Assembly: GCF_013350005.1 (NCBI RefSeq)
Contig: NZ_JABVWW010000006.1
Span: forward strand, 124,001 to 188,000
DNA length: 64,000 bases
Direction of reading: 5' to 3'
From: Methylocystis silviterrae
GTDB lineage: Bacteria > Pseudomonadota > Alphaproteobacteria > Rhizobiales > Beijerinckiaceae
Every line of letters starts with the position of its first letter. Position 1 is the first letter of the stretch. Shown here piece by piece: positions 21,692-29,760 of the stretch. The notes below the pieces were generated by a model, which had not been told where the DNA came from, did no database searches, and saw only the letters and a program-made list of their open reading frames with translations. Position numbers and translations under genes: made by a program.

Positions 21692-22618
21692 ATGACGTCT
21701 CGTAAGCGCACCCGCCCATCAAAAGCCGGACAACGCGAAAGCAGCGTCCAAGCGTTTTCCGTCCGCGATTTTTTCGCGACCTTTCCGAATGACGACGCCT
21801 GCCTTATTCGGGTTATGGAAGTCCGCTACGGCCTTCGCCACGTCTGCGGCAAGTGCGGCGTCGAAAGCACCTTTCACAAGATCACGGGTCGCCGCGCCTT
21901 CGCCTGTGCGGCCTGCGGCGATCATGTCTACCCGTGCGCCGGGACGATCTTTCAGGACAGCCGGACGCCGCTGCAAACGTGGTTTTACGCGATCTACCTC
22001 TTTATCGCGACGCGCCACGGCGTGAGCGGCAAGGAACTGCAACGGACGCTCGGCGTCACCTATAAGACGGCGTGGCGCATCGGCCAGCAAATCCGCGACC
22101 TGATGACGAAGGCCGATGGCTTCGAAATGCTCAAGGGCCACGTCGAACTCGACGAAGCCTATGTGGGTGGCAAGCGTTCCGGCAAGCGCGGTCGCGGCGC
22201 GGAAGGCAAGACGATTGTCATGGGCCTCAAAGAACGTGGCGGCAAAATCGCGACGCAGGTGATTGAGAACGTCAAAACTGACACGCTGCGCAGGGTCGTA
22301 CTCGAAAACGTCGAGAAAGGCGCAACCGTATCGACGGACGAACTTATTTCCTATGGTTTACTGGAGGACGACGGCTACAAGCACGGTTCCGTGAAACACG
22401 GCGCGAAGGAATGGGCGTATTACGACTATCGCCACGACGCGACGCATCACACGAACAATGTCGAGAGCTTTTGGAAACTGTTTAAGAAGTCGGTCGCTTC
22501 AACGCACATTCACATCAGCGCGAAGCACATGGACCGTTACCTCGGCGAGTTTTCTTTCCGCTCGAACCATCGCCAGATGCGGAACGCGATGTTTGATCTT
22601 CTAGTTGCGGCGCTTTGA
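21692..22618 (+). CDS. IS1595-family transposase
   Basis: This 308-aa protein contains an N-terminal zinc-ribbon (CGKCGVESTFHKITGRRAFACAACG), a helical region (LQRTLGVTYKTAWRIGQQIR) and the ISXO2-like catalytic core (HVELDEAYVGGKRSGKRGRG, IVMGLKERGG, VSTDELISYGLL, HHTNNVESFWKLFKKSV). These give the D-D-N-E-H pattern of IS1595 elements. The ATG at 21692 is chosen because GGAG lies 8 bp upstream; an ATG at 21686 is too close to it. I could not identify convincing terminal inverted repeats by eye. Confidence 0.9.
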   Translation: MTSRKRTRPSKAGQRESSVQAFSVRDFFATFPNDDACLIRVMEVRYGLRHVCGKCGVESTFHKITGRRAFACAACGDHVYPCAGTIFQDSRTPLQTWFYAIYLFIATRHGVSGKELQRTLGVTYKTAWRIGQQIRDLMTKADGFEMLKGHVELDEAYVGGKRSGKRGRGAEGKTIVMGLKERGGKIATQVIENVKTDTLRRVVLENVEKGATVSTDELISYGLLEDDGYKHGSVKHGAKEWAYYDYRHDATHHTNNVESFWKLFKKSVASTHIHISAKHMDRYLGEFSFRSNHRQMRNAMFDLLVAAL

Positions 22619-22739
22619 TCAGCTTCTCAGCCAAAGCATCGAAGGCCGCGCGGTCCACCGGGGCGCCGCCGCGCGCCTCTTCTTGGGCGATAAAGTCCTG
22701 TAATCGCCCGGATTTTACGGCCTCTGCAAGCGTTAACAT
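22515..22739 (-). CDS. Small protein overlapping the transposase 3' end antisense
   Basis: This ORF encodes 74 aa: MLTLAEAVKSGRLQDFIAQE, then a helical Ala/Glu segment, ending in a basic Ser/Arg tail. It starts after AAGGAATCCAGC. Its last 104 bp overlap the transposase 3' end on the opposite strand. From memory, similar small ORFs sit at the end of related IS1595 elements, which I could not check here. Function unknown; it may be an element-encoded accessory protein. Confidence 0.6.
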   Translation of the reverse strand: MLTLAEAVKSGRLQDFIAQEEARGGAPVDRAAFDALAEKLIKAPQLEDQTSRSASGDGSSGKKTRRGNGPCASR

Positions 22740-23039
22740 GCTGGATTCCTTGACGTATTCGAAAGCGCATGTTACAGAAAAATGCGCAGCGGCGCACCCG
22801 GTTTGGACCCGGATCGCGCCGCTGTTCCTTACCCTTTTGGAAGGGGTAGGTGGGAATGGGGCCTTAGCCCCATGCCCGTATTAAGAGGAGCGGGAAAACG
22901 AGGGGGCCTAGCCCTCGGTTCCCGGGGTTTCCAGCCCCTTTGCGGTTCACCACCGCCGCCTCCTTTCTAAACCAGCGAGATAGCTGGTGTTATCCCCCGG
23001 TCCGAGGGATTAGTGAGGCCCCAGGCGAAAGCCGGGGCC
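22740..23039. other. Intergenic region right of the IS
   Basis: 300 bp without a credible gene. It is rich in G/C runs with several imperfect inverted repeats around 22795-22960 and ends in the terminator at 23015. It may include the right end of the insertion sequence. Confidence 0.4.
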
Positions 23040-23050
23040 TTATTCTTTCA
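23015..23050 (+). terminator. Intrinsic terminator, plus strand
   Basis: AGGCCCC-A-GGC, loop GAAA, GCC-GGGGCCT, then TATTCTTTC. This hairpin ends plus-strand transcription coming from the transposase and overlaps the 3' end of the convergent gene at 23040. Confidence 0.65.
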
Positions 23051-23474
23051 CGCCGTCGAGGTTCATCCTCCACAAGGCATCAGCGCCAGCGACCCTGATC
23101 ACGCGCCCCTTTTCCACCAGATGTTCAATAGCGCGGCGTACCGAAGTGCTAGCCAAATTGGTCCCGGTCTGATCAAAAACCAGTTTCTGAATTTCAATGG
23201 GGGCCACTGGTTTCCCGGATGTTTTCAAAAACGCCTCTTCTACGAGTTGGCGAGTTAGTCCCCTCGGAGTTGTGAGCTTCGTATCTTCGCTCACGCGGCC
23301 TTTCGCAGCGACCTCAACGGACTTTTTCTCCCTTTTTGTCGGGAGCCCGAGCGCCTGTTGCATGTCCCTGATGGCGGCGGCGTAACCCTCTTCGTAAGCA
23401 GCCTTTCGCGCCGCTTCAATTTGGGACTTGATCCATTCGGCCGCGTCCAGTTCCACCAAATCCATCCTCGCCAT
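23040..23474 (-). CDS. Hypothetical protein with a winged-helix-like C-terminus
   Basis: This protein has 144 aa. Residues 1-50 are predicted helical (LDAAEWIKSQIEAARKAAYEEG...). A basic linker follows, and then a segment (LTRQLVEEAFLKTSGKPVA, TNLASTSVRRAIEHLVEKGR, VIRVAGADALWRMN) with the helix-helix-helix-wing pattern of winged-helix DNA-binding domains. I do not recognise a family. It is probably a DNA-binding protein of the accessory islet. Confidence 0.65.
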   Translation of the reverse strand: MARMDLVELDAAEWIKSQIEAARKAAYEEGYAAAIRDMQQALGLPTKREKKSVEVAAKGRVSEDTKLTTPRGLTRQLVEEAFLKTSGKPVAPIEIQKLVFDQTGTNLASTSVRRAIEHLVEKGRVIRVAGADALWRMNLDGVKE

Positions 23475-23592
23475 CGCCGGGTAACGACTCTGATTTATGC
23501 GAAGTGGCGGGAGCGGTCAAGGCGCAAGCGGTGGGAATGGGGATAAAACTGGCGCCAAAATCAATAACTTACATCATAAGTATTATTGCAGA

Positions 23593-23979
23593 CTACGTAC
23601 TTGCCTCAAGGGTATAATCCCCATAGAAAATTAACAATACTCCTGATATTCCGATAATTGCTAATAATAAAATTAAACGCCCAGGAATTTTAAAATATAG
23701 CGCGATAGGAAGAGAAGAAACTATAAATGCGGTAAGCGCCACGAGAGCAATCACAGTCCACCCCGCGACTGGTGGTGCTTCTTCCATGAACGACGGGGGT
23801 ATCAGTCCAAAAAATGGAAATACAAGACAAGACACCACAACGAAGACGATAATCATGCCAATAGGAGGCAGCGCCACAAACTGGAATAGAAGAAAAACGA
23901 AGATCAGCACGGCCTTCGAATGGAATTCCAGGCTCGCAAAATCAACGAGCCCCCCGCGACGCCATAGGCTCTGGTTCAC
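23593..23979 (-). CDS. Small polytopic membrane protein
   Basis: The ORF encodes 128 aa with about four hydrophobic segments (near 23-40, 43-62, 72-92 and 100-118), and a GTG start at 23979 preceded by GAGGGGAATATAGA. The coding DNA is AT-richer than the surroundings and uses Ile/Phe codons rare elsewhere in the window, so it looks acquired. It follows the 97-aa ORF by 12 bp. No family recognised. Confidence 0.6.
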   Translation of the reverse strand: MNQSLWRRGGLVDFASLEFHSKAVLIFVFLLFQFVALPPIGMIIVFVVVSCLVFPFFGLIPPSFMEEAPPVAGWTVIALVALTAFIVSSLPIALYFKIPGRLILLLAIIGISGVLLIFYGDYTLEAST

Positions 23980-23991
23980 TCTATATTCCCC

Positions 23992-24285
23992 TCAAATGAA
24001 CACATCGGCGTTCGCAGACGGGATCAAAAGTATGGCTTTCGCACCGATTCCCCGCGTGCGCATACTCGACGAAAAGGTGGCCTTCGGATTTCGTCCGCGC
24101 ATGCGCCGACTCTCCGCTGCAATTTCGGCCGCCGCCAGCATCATGCGCCGTCCTTCCCCTGAAAATAAGGCGATAGACCGACTGCCCGGGCTACCCGCGC
24201 CCGCGATTTGGCTCCTGGAGAGGCACCCCACGGTAACGACGCCGTATGGAACATTGATCCCAGTGCGCGAACGAAAGCAGTCCAT
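23992..24285 (-). CDS. Possible small protein upstream of the membrane protein
   Basis: This ORF encodes 97 aa, starting at ATG 24285 with GGGAG 8 bp upstream and ending 12 bp before the membrane protein gene, so it could be the first gene of a two-gene operon. The sequence (MDCFRSRTGINVPYGVVTVG...) is Ser/Arg/Ala-rich without clear motifs. A longer plus-strand frame covers the same DNA, so which strand codes is not certain. Confidence 0.4.
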   Translation of the reverse strand: MDCFRSRTGINVPYGVVTVGCLSRSQIAGAGSPGSRSIALFSGEGRRMMLAAAEIAAESRRMRGRNPKATFSSSMRTRGIGAKAILLIPSANADVFI

Positions 24286-24306
24286 TACTTAATCTCCCGA
24301 GAATGG

Positions 24307-24930
24307 TCAGCAAAACACGTCGACCGCGTAAACATGTAGATCAATCTTCTTAACTATGCTGTGACACTGCGGGTTTGTGATCAGGCTGCTCTTGCGTCTC
24401 ATAGCGCTCATCCACTCCGCTGACCGAACCGTGTGGGCAATCTGGTCGCTATCGTCGAAAATCAGCACTGATCTGCTCACGTAGTTGTCGAGAGCGCCAG
24501 GCAGGAACGGAGCGTCAACATTTCGCTTGGTTGCAAGAATATCGAGTTTTAGACCGTCATTGTTTTGCGGTATTTTCGAAATAGCCTCTCTGAATTCACG
24601 TTGATGAATCACCCAGTGAATTCTGGCAGGCGCCAAATTCAGCACGACATACAAGATCCCGGACGCGGACGCGCAAATACCGATCATCGATAGACAACCA
24701 GTCTCGCGCCTGAACACTAAGTTTGATACCGCTAAGACAGTCAAGCCAAAGAAGTACACAATTAAGCCTACTATTAAAAAATTAACAAGGATCTCAACAA
24801 CCGAATATAACATTAAGGACTCATCTGAAACGTAATACGTGGATTCACTAATGAATAGTTTTAGCGTCATAGCGCTTAGCGCAATGTACGCACCTTTCAA
24901 GAAAAAATTATAGGCTTTAAGGTCACTCAT
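24307..24930 (-). CDS. Hypothetical membrane protein
   Basis: The gene encodes 207 aa from ATG 24930 (MSDLKAYNFFLKGAYIALSA). Three or four hydrophobic stretches occupy residues about 12-30, 38-75 and 85-105. A soluble C-terminal half of about 95 residues follows, containing VDAPFLPGALDNYVSRSVLI and ending in VYAVDVFC. Local DNA is AT-rich. A longer frame reaches 25110, but its added N-terminus is Arg/Pro-rich. No recognised family. Confidence 0.6.
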   Translation of the reverse strand: MSDLKAYNFFLKGAYIALSAMTLKLFISESTYYVSDESLMLYSVVEILVNFLIVGLIVYFFGLTVLAVSNLVFRRETGCLSMIGICASASGILYVVLNLAPARIHWVIHQREFREAISKIPQNNDGLKLDILATKRNVDAPFLPGALDNYVSRSVLIFDDSDQIAHTVRSAEWMSAMRRKSSLITNPQCHSIVKKIDLHVYAVDVFC

Positions 24931-25478
24931 ATGACACTGACATGCGGCGCGGAAAATCGGTGAGATTCTGGCGATCCGGACCACGCTCGCAGGAGTCTGG
25001 CTCATCCCCTCTATAGTTTTCCGCCGCTCCGGCCGGCGCGGCGCCGCTGACAAACACCCCGGAAAAAAGAACCGCCCCAGCCGGGGCGCAGCAAACGAGG
25101 ACTTGCGCAAATATGCGTTGAAAAAGCCTCAAGACAAATCTTCCCGTCATTCGCCGCTATACGGGGGCAGGCAACGCCAATAATCTTTAAGCAGACTAAC
25201 CGCTTCGCTTACGCCGTCAAGCCGCTTTCAGATAAGTAAATCGGGATTTTTTCCCGCTCGTTACGGAATTATACAGTTTAACCCTGCCCGCCGTCCCGTC
25301 GATCGGCGACGCGACTGTGGAGCCGTCGGCGTCAGCGGCGGCTTCGATAGTGAGCGCTTAACCCGGGGCGTTCGATCTTGAGCCAGAACATTGCGCCCGA
25401 TCGGTCACAAGATCAGGCTCCGAAGCCGCGCGAACAACGCGTTCATGAATCGGCCTTCAGAACGATCTCCGACCGCAC
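24931..25478. other. Intergenic region between islet and efflux operon
   Basis: 548 bp without a supported gene (part could be a 5' extension of the 24307 gene). It contains a small inverted repeat CGGGA-TTTTT-TCCCG near 25242. Nothing else was seen. Confidence 0.4.
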
Positions 25479-28400
25479 TTATGAATGCGCTGGCGACACA
25501 AGATCCAGCGCGGCCTTCTTGCGTGACCCCGAATGGTCCGCCGCGAGGACGAGATAGACCGCGGGCAGGACAAACAGCGTGAACAAGGTGCCGATGGAAA
25601 GGCCCGAGGCGATCACCAGACCCATGTTGAAGCGCGACGCCGCGCCCGCGCCCGCCGCCATGACGAGCGGCAATACGCCGAGCACCATCGCCGCGGTGGT
25701 CATAAGGATCGGACGCAGGCGAATGGACGTGGCCTCCAGGATCGCTTCCCGTTTCGACATGCCGCCATGTTGCAATTCATTGGCGAACTCCACGATCAGA
25801 ATGCCGTGTTTGCTGATCAGGCCCATCAACGTCACGAGGCCAACCTGGGTGTAAATATTGATGCTCGCGCCGCCAAAGCCGAGCATGATGAACACCAGCG
25901 CGCCGGCGATCGACATCGGGACGGATACGAGAATGATCAGCGGATCGCGGAAGCTCTCGAATTGCGCGGCCAGCGCCAGAAAGATGATGATGAGGGCGAA
26001 GCCAAACGTCACCGCGAAGCCGCTCGACTCCTGAATGAACTGGCGCGAGGGTCCGGCATAGTCGATCGTATAGGTCGAGGGCAATGTTTGGCGCGCGATC
26101 TCTTTCAGCGTGTCGAGCGCCTCGCCGGCGATGACGCCAGGCGCGGCCACGCCAGAAATCGTCACCGAATTAATCTGCTGGAAATGATTGAGCGACTCGG
26201 GAACGATGGTGGTTTCGAGCTTGGCGACGGTCGAAAGCGGCGCCAAGGAGCCGTCCGCCGTCTTGATGTAATAATTCAAGATCTGATCCGGATTCAGTCG
26301 AAACCGTTGGGCGACCTGCGGAATGACTTTGTACGAACGGCCGGCGAGCCCGAAATATTGTGTATAGCCGCCGCTCAGCGCGGTGGTGAGCGCGCCGCCG
26401 ACGTCGACCATTCTCAGGCCGAGTTGCGCGGTCTTTTCGCGGTCGATGACAAGCGACAACTGCGGCTGATCGATCTTGAGATCGGTGTCGAGGAACATGA
26501 ACTTTCCCGTCGCCAGAGCTTTCGACAGGAATTCGCGGGAGATACCGTCCATCTTCTCGAAAGGGTCGGTGCTCTGGAAGACAAATTGAATCGGCAAGCC
26601 CATCGAGCCGGGAAGCGGCGGCGGCTGGAAGGCGACGAAGCGCACACCCGCAACGGCGCTCAGCTCCTGTTGGAGCATATGCTGCAAGTCCTCCGCCCCG
26701 ACCTTGCGCTCATCCGAAGGCTTGAGCACGACGCCGGTCAGATTCGCCGACGGCGAATTGATCTGGAACACGCTGTCGGTCTCTGGATGCTTGGCGATGA
26801 TTTTATATGCCTGATCGGCGTAGTACAGCTTTTGTTGAAGAGTGGCGTTGGGCGCCGGAGTCGCCTGCGCCAGAATGATGCCCTGATCCTCGTTTGGCGC
26901 GAGTTCGCTCTTGGCGCTGGCGTAGAGCCAATAAATGCTCGAAAGCACCAGCCCGCCGAAGACGAGCGTCACCGGGACGTAATTGAGGGAGGAGTCCAGC
27001 AGCCGGTGATAGCGATCCCGCACGGCGTCCATCCGAGCGTCGATGAAGCCGACGATGCGGGACTCAAGCGTCTCCTCGCCTCGCTTCGGGGGCTTGAGCG
27101 CCAACGCGCAGCTCACCGGCGAGAGGGTGAGCGCGACAATGCCCGACACGGTGACCGCCGCCGCCAGAGTGAAAGCGAATTCGACGAAGAGCGCGCCGGT
27201 GAGGCCGCCCTGAAAGCCGATCGGCACATAGACGGCGATCAGCACGATCGTCATGGCGATGATCGGCCCCGCGAGTTCGCGCGCCGCCAGCAGCGCGGCG
27301 TCGACAGGCGTCAGGCCTTCGCCGAGATGCCGGTTGACGTTTTCGACGACAATGATGGCGTCGTCGACCACGAGGCCGATCGCCAGCACGAGCGCCAGAA
27401 GCGTCAGCAGATTGATCGAGAAGCCGAAAGCGAGGAGAAACGTCAGCGAGCCGATGAGCGAAAGAGGGATCGCCATGATCGGGATCAGCACCGAGCGCCA
27501 TGATCCCAAAAACACGAAGACGACGGCGGTGACGATGAGGACCGCTTCGATGAGCGTGTGAATCACCTCGTCGATGGAGCTGTTCACGAAATTCGTCGTG
27601 TCGTAGACGATCTCGCTATTCAAGCCTTGCGGCAGCGCTTTGACAATGTCGGGATAGGCGTCTTTGACGCCTTTGACGACATCGAGCAGATTCGCGTTCG
27701 GCGCCACGAGAATGCCGATATACACCGCCTGCTTGCCGTCGAAGGACACCGAGGATTCATAGTCGTCCGCGCCGAGCGTGACGTTGGCGACGTCGCGCAG
27801 CTTCACATTGGCGCCGTTCACCTGTTTGACGACGAGGTTGCGAAACTCCTCGAGTGAATGGAGCGACGTCGCCGCCGAGAGATTGACCTGAACCCATTGG
27901 CCTTTGGTCGAGCCGAGGCCGGCGATATAATCATTGCTCTGGAGGGACGCCGCCACTTCGCTGGCGGTGAGTCCATAGGCGGCGAGCTTCACCGGATCGA
28001 GCCAGGCTCTAAGCGCAAAGGTCTTGCCGCCGATAAGCTCCGCCGTCTGCACGCCCGGCACCGATTGCAGACGCGGCTGCACGACGCGAATGAGGTAATC
28101 CGTCACCTGGCTCGGCGTGAGGATGTCGCTGTTGAAGCCAAGGTACATGGCGTCAGTCGTTTGGCCGATCTTGACGGTGATGACGGGACGCTGCACGGCC
28201 TGCGGCAATTGGTTGAGCACCGAATCGATCTTGGTGCTGATCTCGGTGAGCGCCTTGCCGGAATCATAGTTCAGCCGCAGATTGGCGGTGATCGTGCTCA
28301 CCCCGATCTGACTCGTCGAGGTGAGATAGTCGATGCCATTCGCCTGCGCGATGGCGTTTTCGAGCGGCGTCGTAACGAAACCGGCGACGGTCGCCGGATC

Positions 28401-28562
28401 GGCGCCAAAATAGGACGTCATCACCGTGACAACGGCGTTTTGCGTGCGCGGATATTGCAGCACGGGCAAAGTCGCCAGCGATCTCAGGCCAAGCACCAGG
28501 ATCAGCAGGCTCACCACACTGGCGAGCACCGGGCGGCGTACGAAAATGTCAGTGAAACGCAT
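25479..28562 (-). CDS. RND multidrug efflux transporter, inner-membrane pump
   Basis: This is a 1027-aa HAE1-type proton antiporter (AcrB/MexF class). It begins MRFTDIFVRRPVLASVVSLL, the typical first transmembrane segment. NGIDYLTSTSQIGVSTITA is the porter-domain signature, and LVLAIGLVVDDAIIVVENV in TM4 carries the paired aspartates of the proton relay. LTLSPVSCALALK and the SVPMSIAGALVFIMLGF repeats of the second half are also present. The ATG at 28562 follows GGAG; the much longer open frame upstream is a shadow of the adaptor gene. It is the last gene of the three-gene efflux operon. Confidence 0.95.
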   Translation of the reverse strand: MRFTDIFVRRPVLASVVSLLILVLGLRSLATLPVLQYPRTQNAVVTVMTSYFGADPATVAGFVTTPLENAIAQANGIDYLTSTSQIGVSTITANLRLNYDSGKALTEISTKIDSVLNQLPQAVQRPVITVKIGQTTDAMYLGFNSDILTPSQVTDYLIRVVQPRLQSVPGVQTAELIGGKTFALRAWLDPVKLAAYGLTASEVAASLQSNDYIAGLGSTKGQWVQVNLSAATSLHSLEEFRNLVVKQVNGANVKLRDVANVTLGADDYESSVSFDGKQAVYIGILVAPNANLLDVVKGVKDAYPDIVKALPQGLNSEIVYDTTNFVNSSIDEVIHTLIEAVLIVTAVVFVFLGSWRSVLIPIMAIPLSLIGSLTFLLAFGFSINLLTLLALVLAIGLVVDDAIIVVENVNRHLGEGLTPVDAALLAARELAGPIIAMTIVLIAVYVPIGFQGGLTGALFVEFAFTLAAAVTVSGIVALTLSPVSCALALKPPKRGEETLESRIVGFIDARMDAVRDRYHRLLDSSLNYVPVTLVFGGLVLSSIYWLYASAKSELAPNEDQGIILAQATPAPNATLQQKLYYADQAYKIIAKHPETDSVFQINSPSANLTGVVLKPSDERKVGAEDLQHMLQQELSAVAGVRFVAFQPPPLPGSMGLPIQFVFQSTDPFEKMDGISREFLSKALATGKFMFLDTDLKIDQPQLSLVIDREKTAQLGLRMVDVGGALTTALSGGYTQYFGLAGRSYKVIPQVAQRFRLNPDQILNYYIKTADGSLAPLSTVAKLETTIVPESLNHFQQINSVTISGVAAPGVIAGEALDTLKEIARQTLPSTYTIDYAGPSRQFIQESSGFAVTFGFALIIIFLALAAQFESFRDPLIILVSVPMSIAGALVFIMLGFGGASINIYTQVGLVTLMGLISKHGILIVEFANELQHGGMSKREAILEATSIRLRPILMTTAAMVLGVLPLVMAAGAGAASRFNMGLVIASGLSIGTLFTLFVLPAVYLVLAADHSGSRKKAALDLVSPAHS

Positions 28563-28578
28563 CTTGCGAAATCTCCGT

Positions 28579-29760
28579 TCACTGATCCACGGGCTTGGGA
28601 TAGGCATCGACAGGCGGTGACGGCTCTTGCGAAATGGCGAGCGGCGCGCCGTTGCGCAGCTTGACCTGACCGGCCGTGACGACCGTGGCGCCTTCGGGCA
28701 CCCCTTCGAGCACCGAGACTTCGTCGCCGCGCGCCTCGCCGAGCCGAACGAAGGCTTGATGCGCGACGAGCCCGGAGCCTTGTGGAGTCTTCTTATCGGC
28801 GCTCTCCTCGCTTTTTTGCGCAAGGAACACCGAATTGCCGAAAGGCGCATAGACGATCGCCGTTTGCGGCAGCGTGATGAGGCGTTGGGGCTTGCCGGTC
28901 GCGATTTCCACCGAAGCGAACATGCCGGGCCGCAGCTTGCGTTCGCCATTGGCGAGGCTCGCGCGTATCTGCACGTTGCGGCTCGCGAGATCCACCTTGG
29001 AGCTGATGGCGTCGATCTTGCCCGTAAAGCTCTGGCCGGGAAAGGCGTCGACCGTCGCGGCGATGGTTTGTCCGACCGAGACGCCATTCAAGTCCTGCTG
29101 GGGGAGGACAAAGTCGAGAAAAATCGGATCGAGCGCCTGCAAGGTCACGATCACCGTTCCGGCGCCGATATATTGGCCAAGATCGATCTGGCGGATGCCG
29201 AGCCTTCCGGCAAAGGGCGCGAGCAGAGTCTTTTGCGCGATCACCGCCTCCTGCTGCACGACTTGGGCGTTGGCGCTTCTCAGATTGGCGACGTCCGAAT
29301 CCACCGTCGCCTGGCTCACGGCCTTGATTTTGAGTTGCGACTGGTCGCGGCGCAGGTTGATGGCGTTGAGCTCCGCCGTGGCTTTCAACGCTTCGAGCCG
29401 GGCGTTGTCCGTATCCTTGCGCAGCTCGACGAGAATCTTCCCCGCCTCGACGTCCTGGCCCGACTGGAAGTGGATTTTCTCAACGATGCCGGAGGTTTCG
29501 AGCGCGAGGTCCGCGCCATTGACGGCGCGGAACGTGCCGATCGCTGAAAACTTCGGGCGCCATTCCCGATAAGCGGCCGTCGTCACCGACACGGTCTGCG
29601 GCGGATTGGCCATGGAGGCGAGGAACCGCCCGATCATCATCGAGCGGAAACTGACGAAGCCGTAAAGGGCTGCGAACACGAGGGCGACGCTCGCCAGCAT
29701 GATCATCATGGGCTTGAACATCGATCCGAGACGGTCTTGCAAAAGCGTGTTAACGGGCAC
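28579..29760 (-). CDS. RND efflux periplasmic adaptor (membrane fusion protein)
   Basis: This 393-aa HlyD/AcrA-type adaptor has an N-terminal membrane anchor (MIMLASVALVFAALYGFVSF) and the split lipoyl domain (ALETSGIVEKIHFQSGQDVEAGKILVEL and LLAPFAGRLGIRQIDLGQYIGAG). A helical hairpin and beta-barrel (LRPGMFASVEIATG) complete it. The start is probably GTG 29760, which overlaps the outer-membrane gene by 11 bp; an internal ATG at 29721 is an alternative. It ends 16 bp before the pump gene. Confidence 0.94.
   Translation of the reverse strand: MPVNTLLQDRLGSMFKPMMIMLASVALVFAALYGFVSFRSMMIGRFLASMANPPQTVSVTTAAYREWRPKFSAIGTFRAVNGADLALETSGIVEKIHFQSGQDVEAGKILVELRKDTDNARLEALKATAELNAINLRRDQSQLKIKAVSQATVDSDVANLRSANAQVVQQEAVIAQKTLLAPFAGRLGIRQIDLGQYIGAGTVIVTLQALDPIFLDFVLPQQDLNGVSVGQTIAATVDAFPGQSFTGKIDAISSKVDLASRNVQIRASLANGERKLRPGMFASVEIATGKPQRLITLPQTAIVYAPFGNSVFLAQKSEESADKKTPQGSGLVAHQAFVRLGEARGDEVSVLEGVPEGATVVTAGQVKLRNGAPLAISQEPSPPVDAYPKPVDQ

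Noticed and set aside
23786-24292. Plus-strand 168-aa frame over the 97-aa/128-aa genes
   Set aside because: It has no ribosome site, and the minus-strand pair has good ribosome sites and a clear membrane-protein composition.
28563-29087. N-terminal extension of the RND pump open reading frame
   Set aside because: It is the adaptor gene read in another frame; the pump starts at 28562 with a standard N-terminus.
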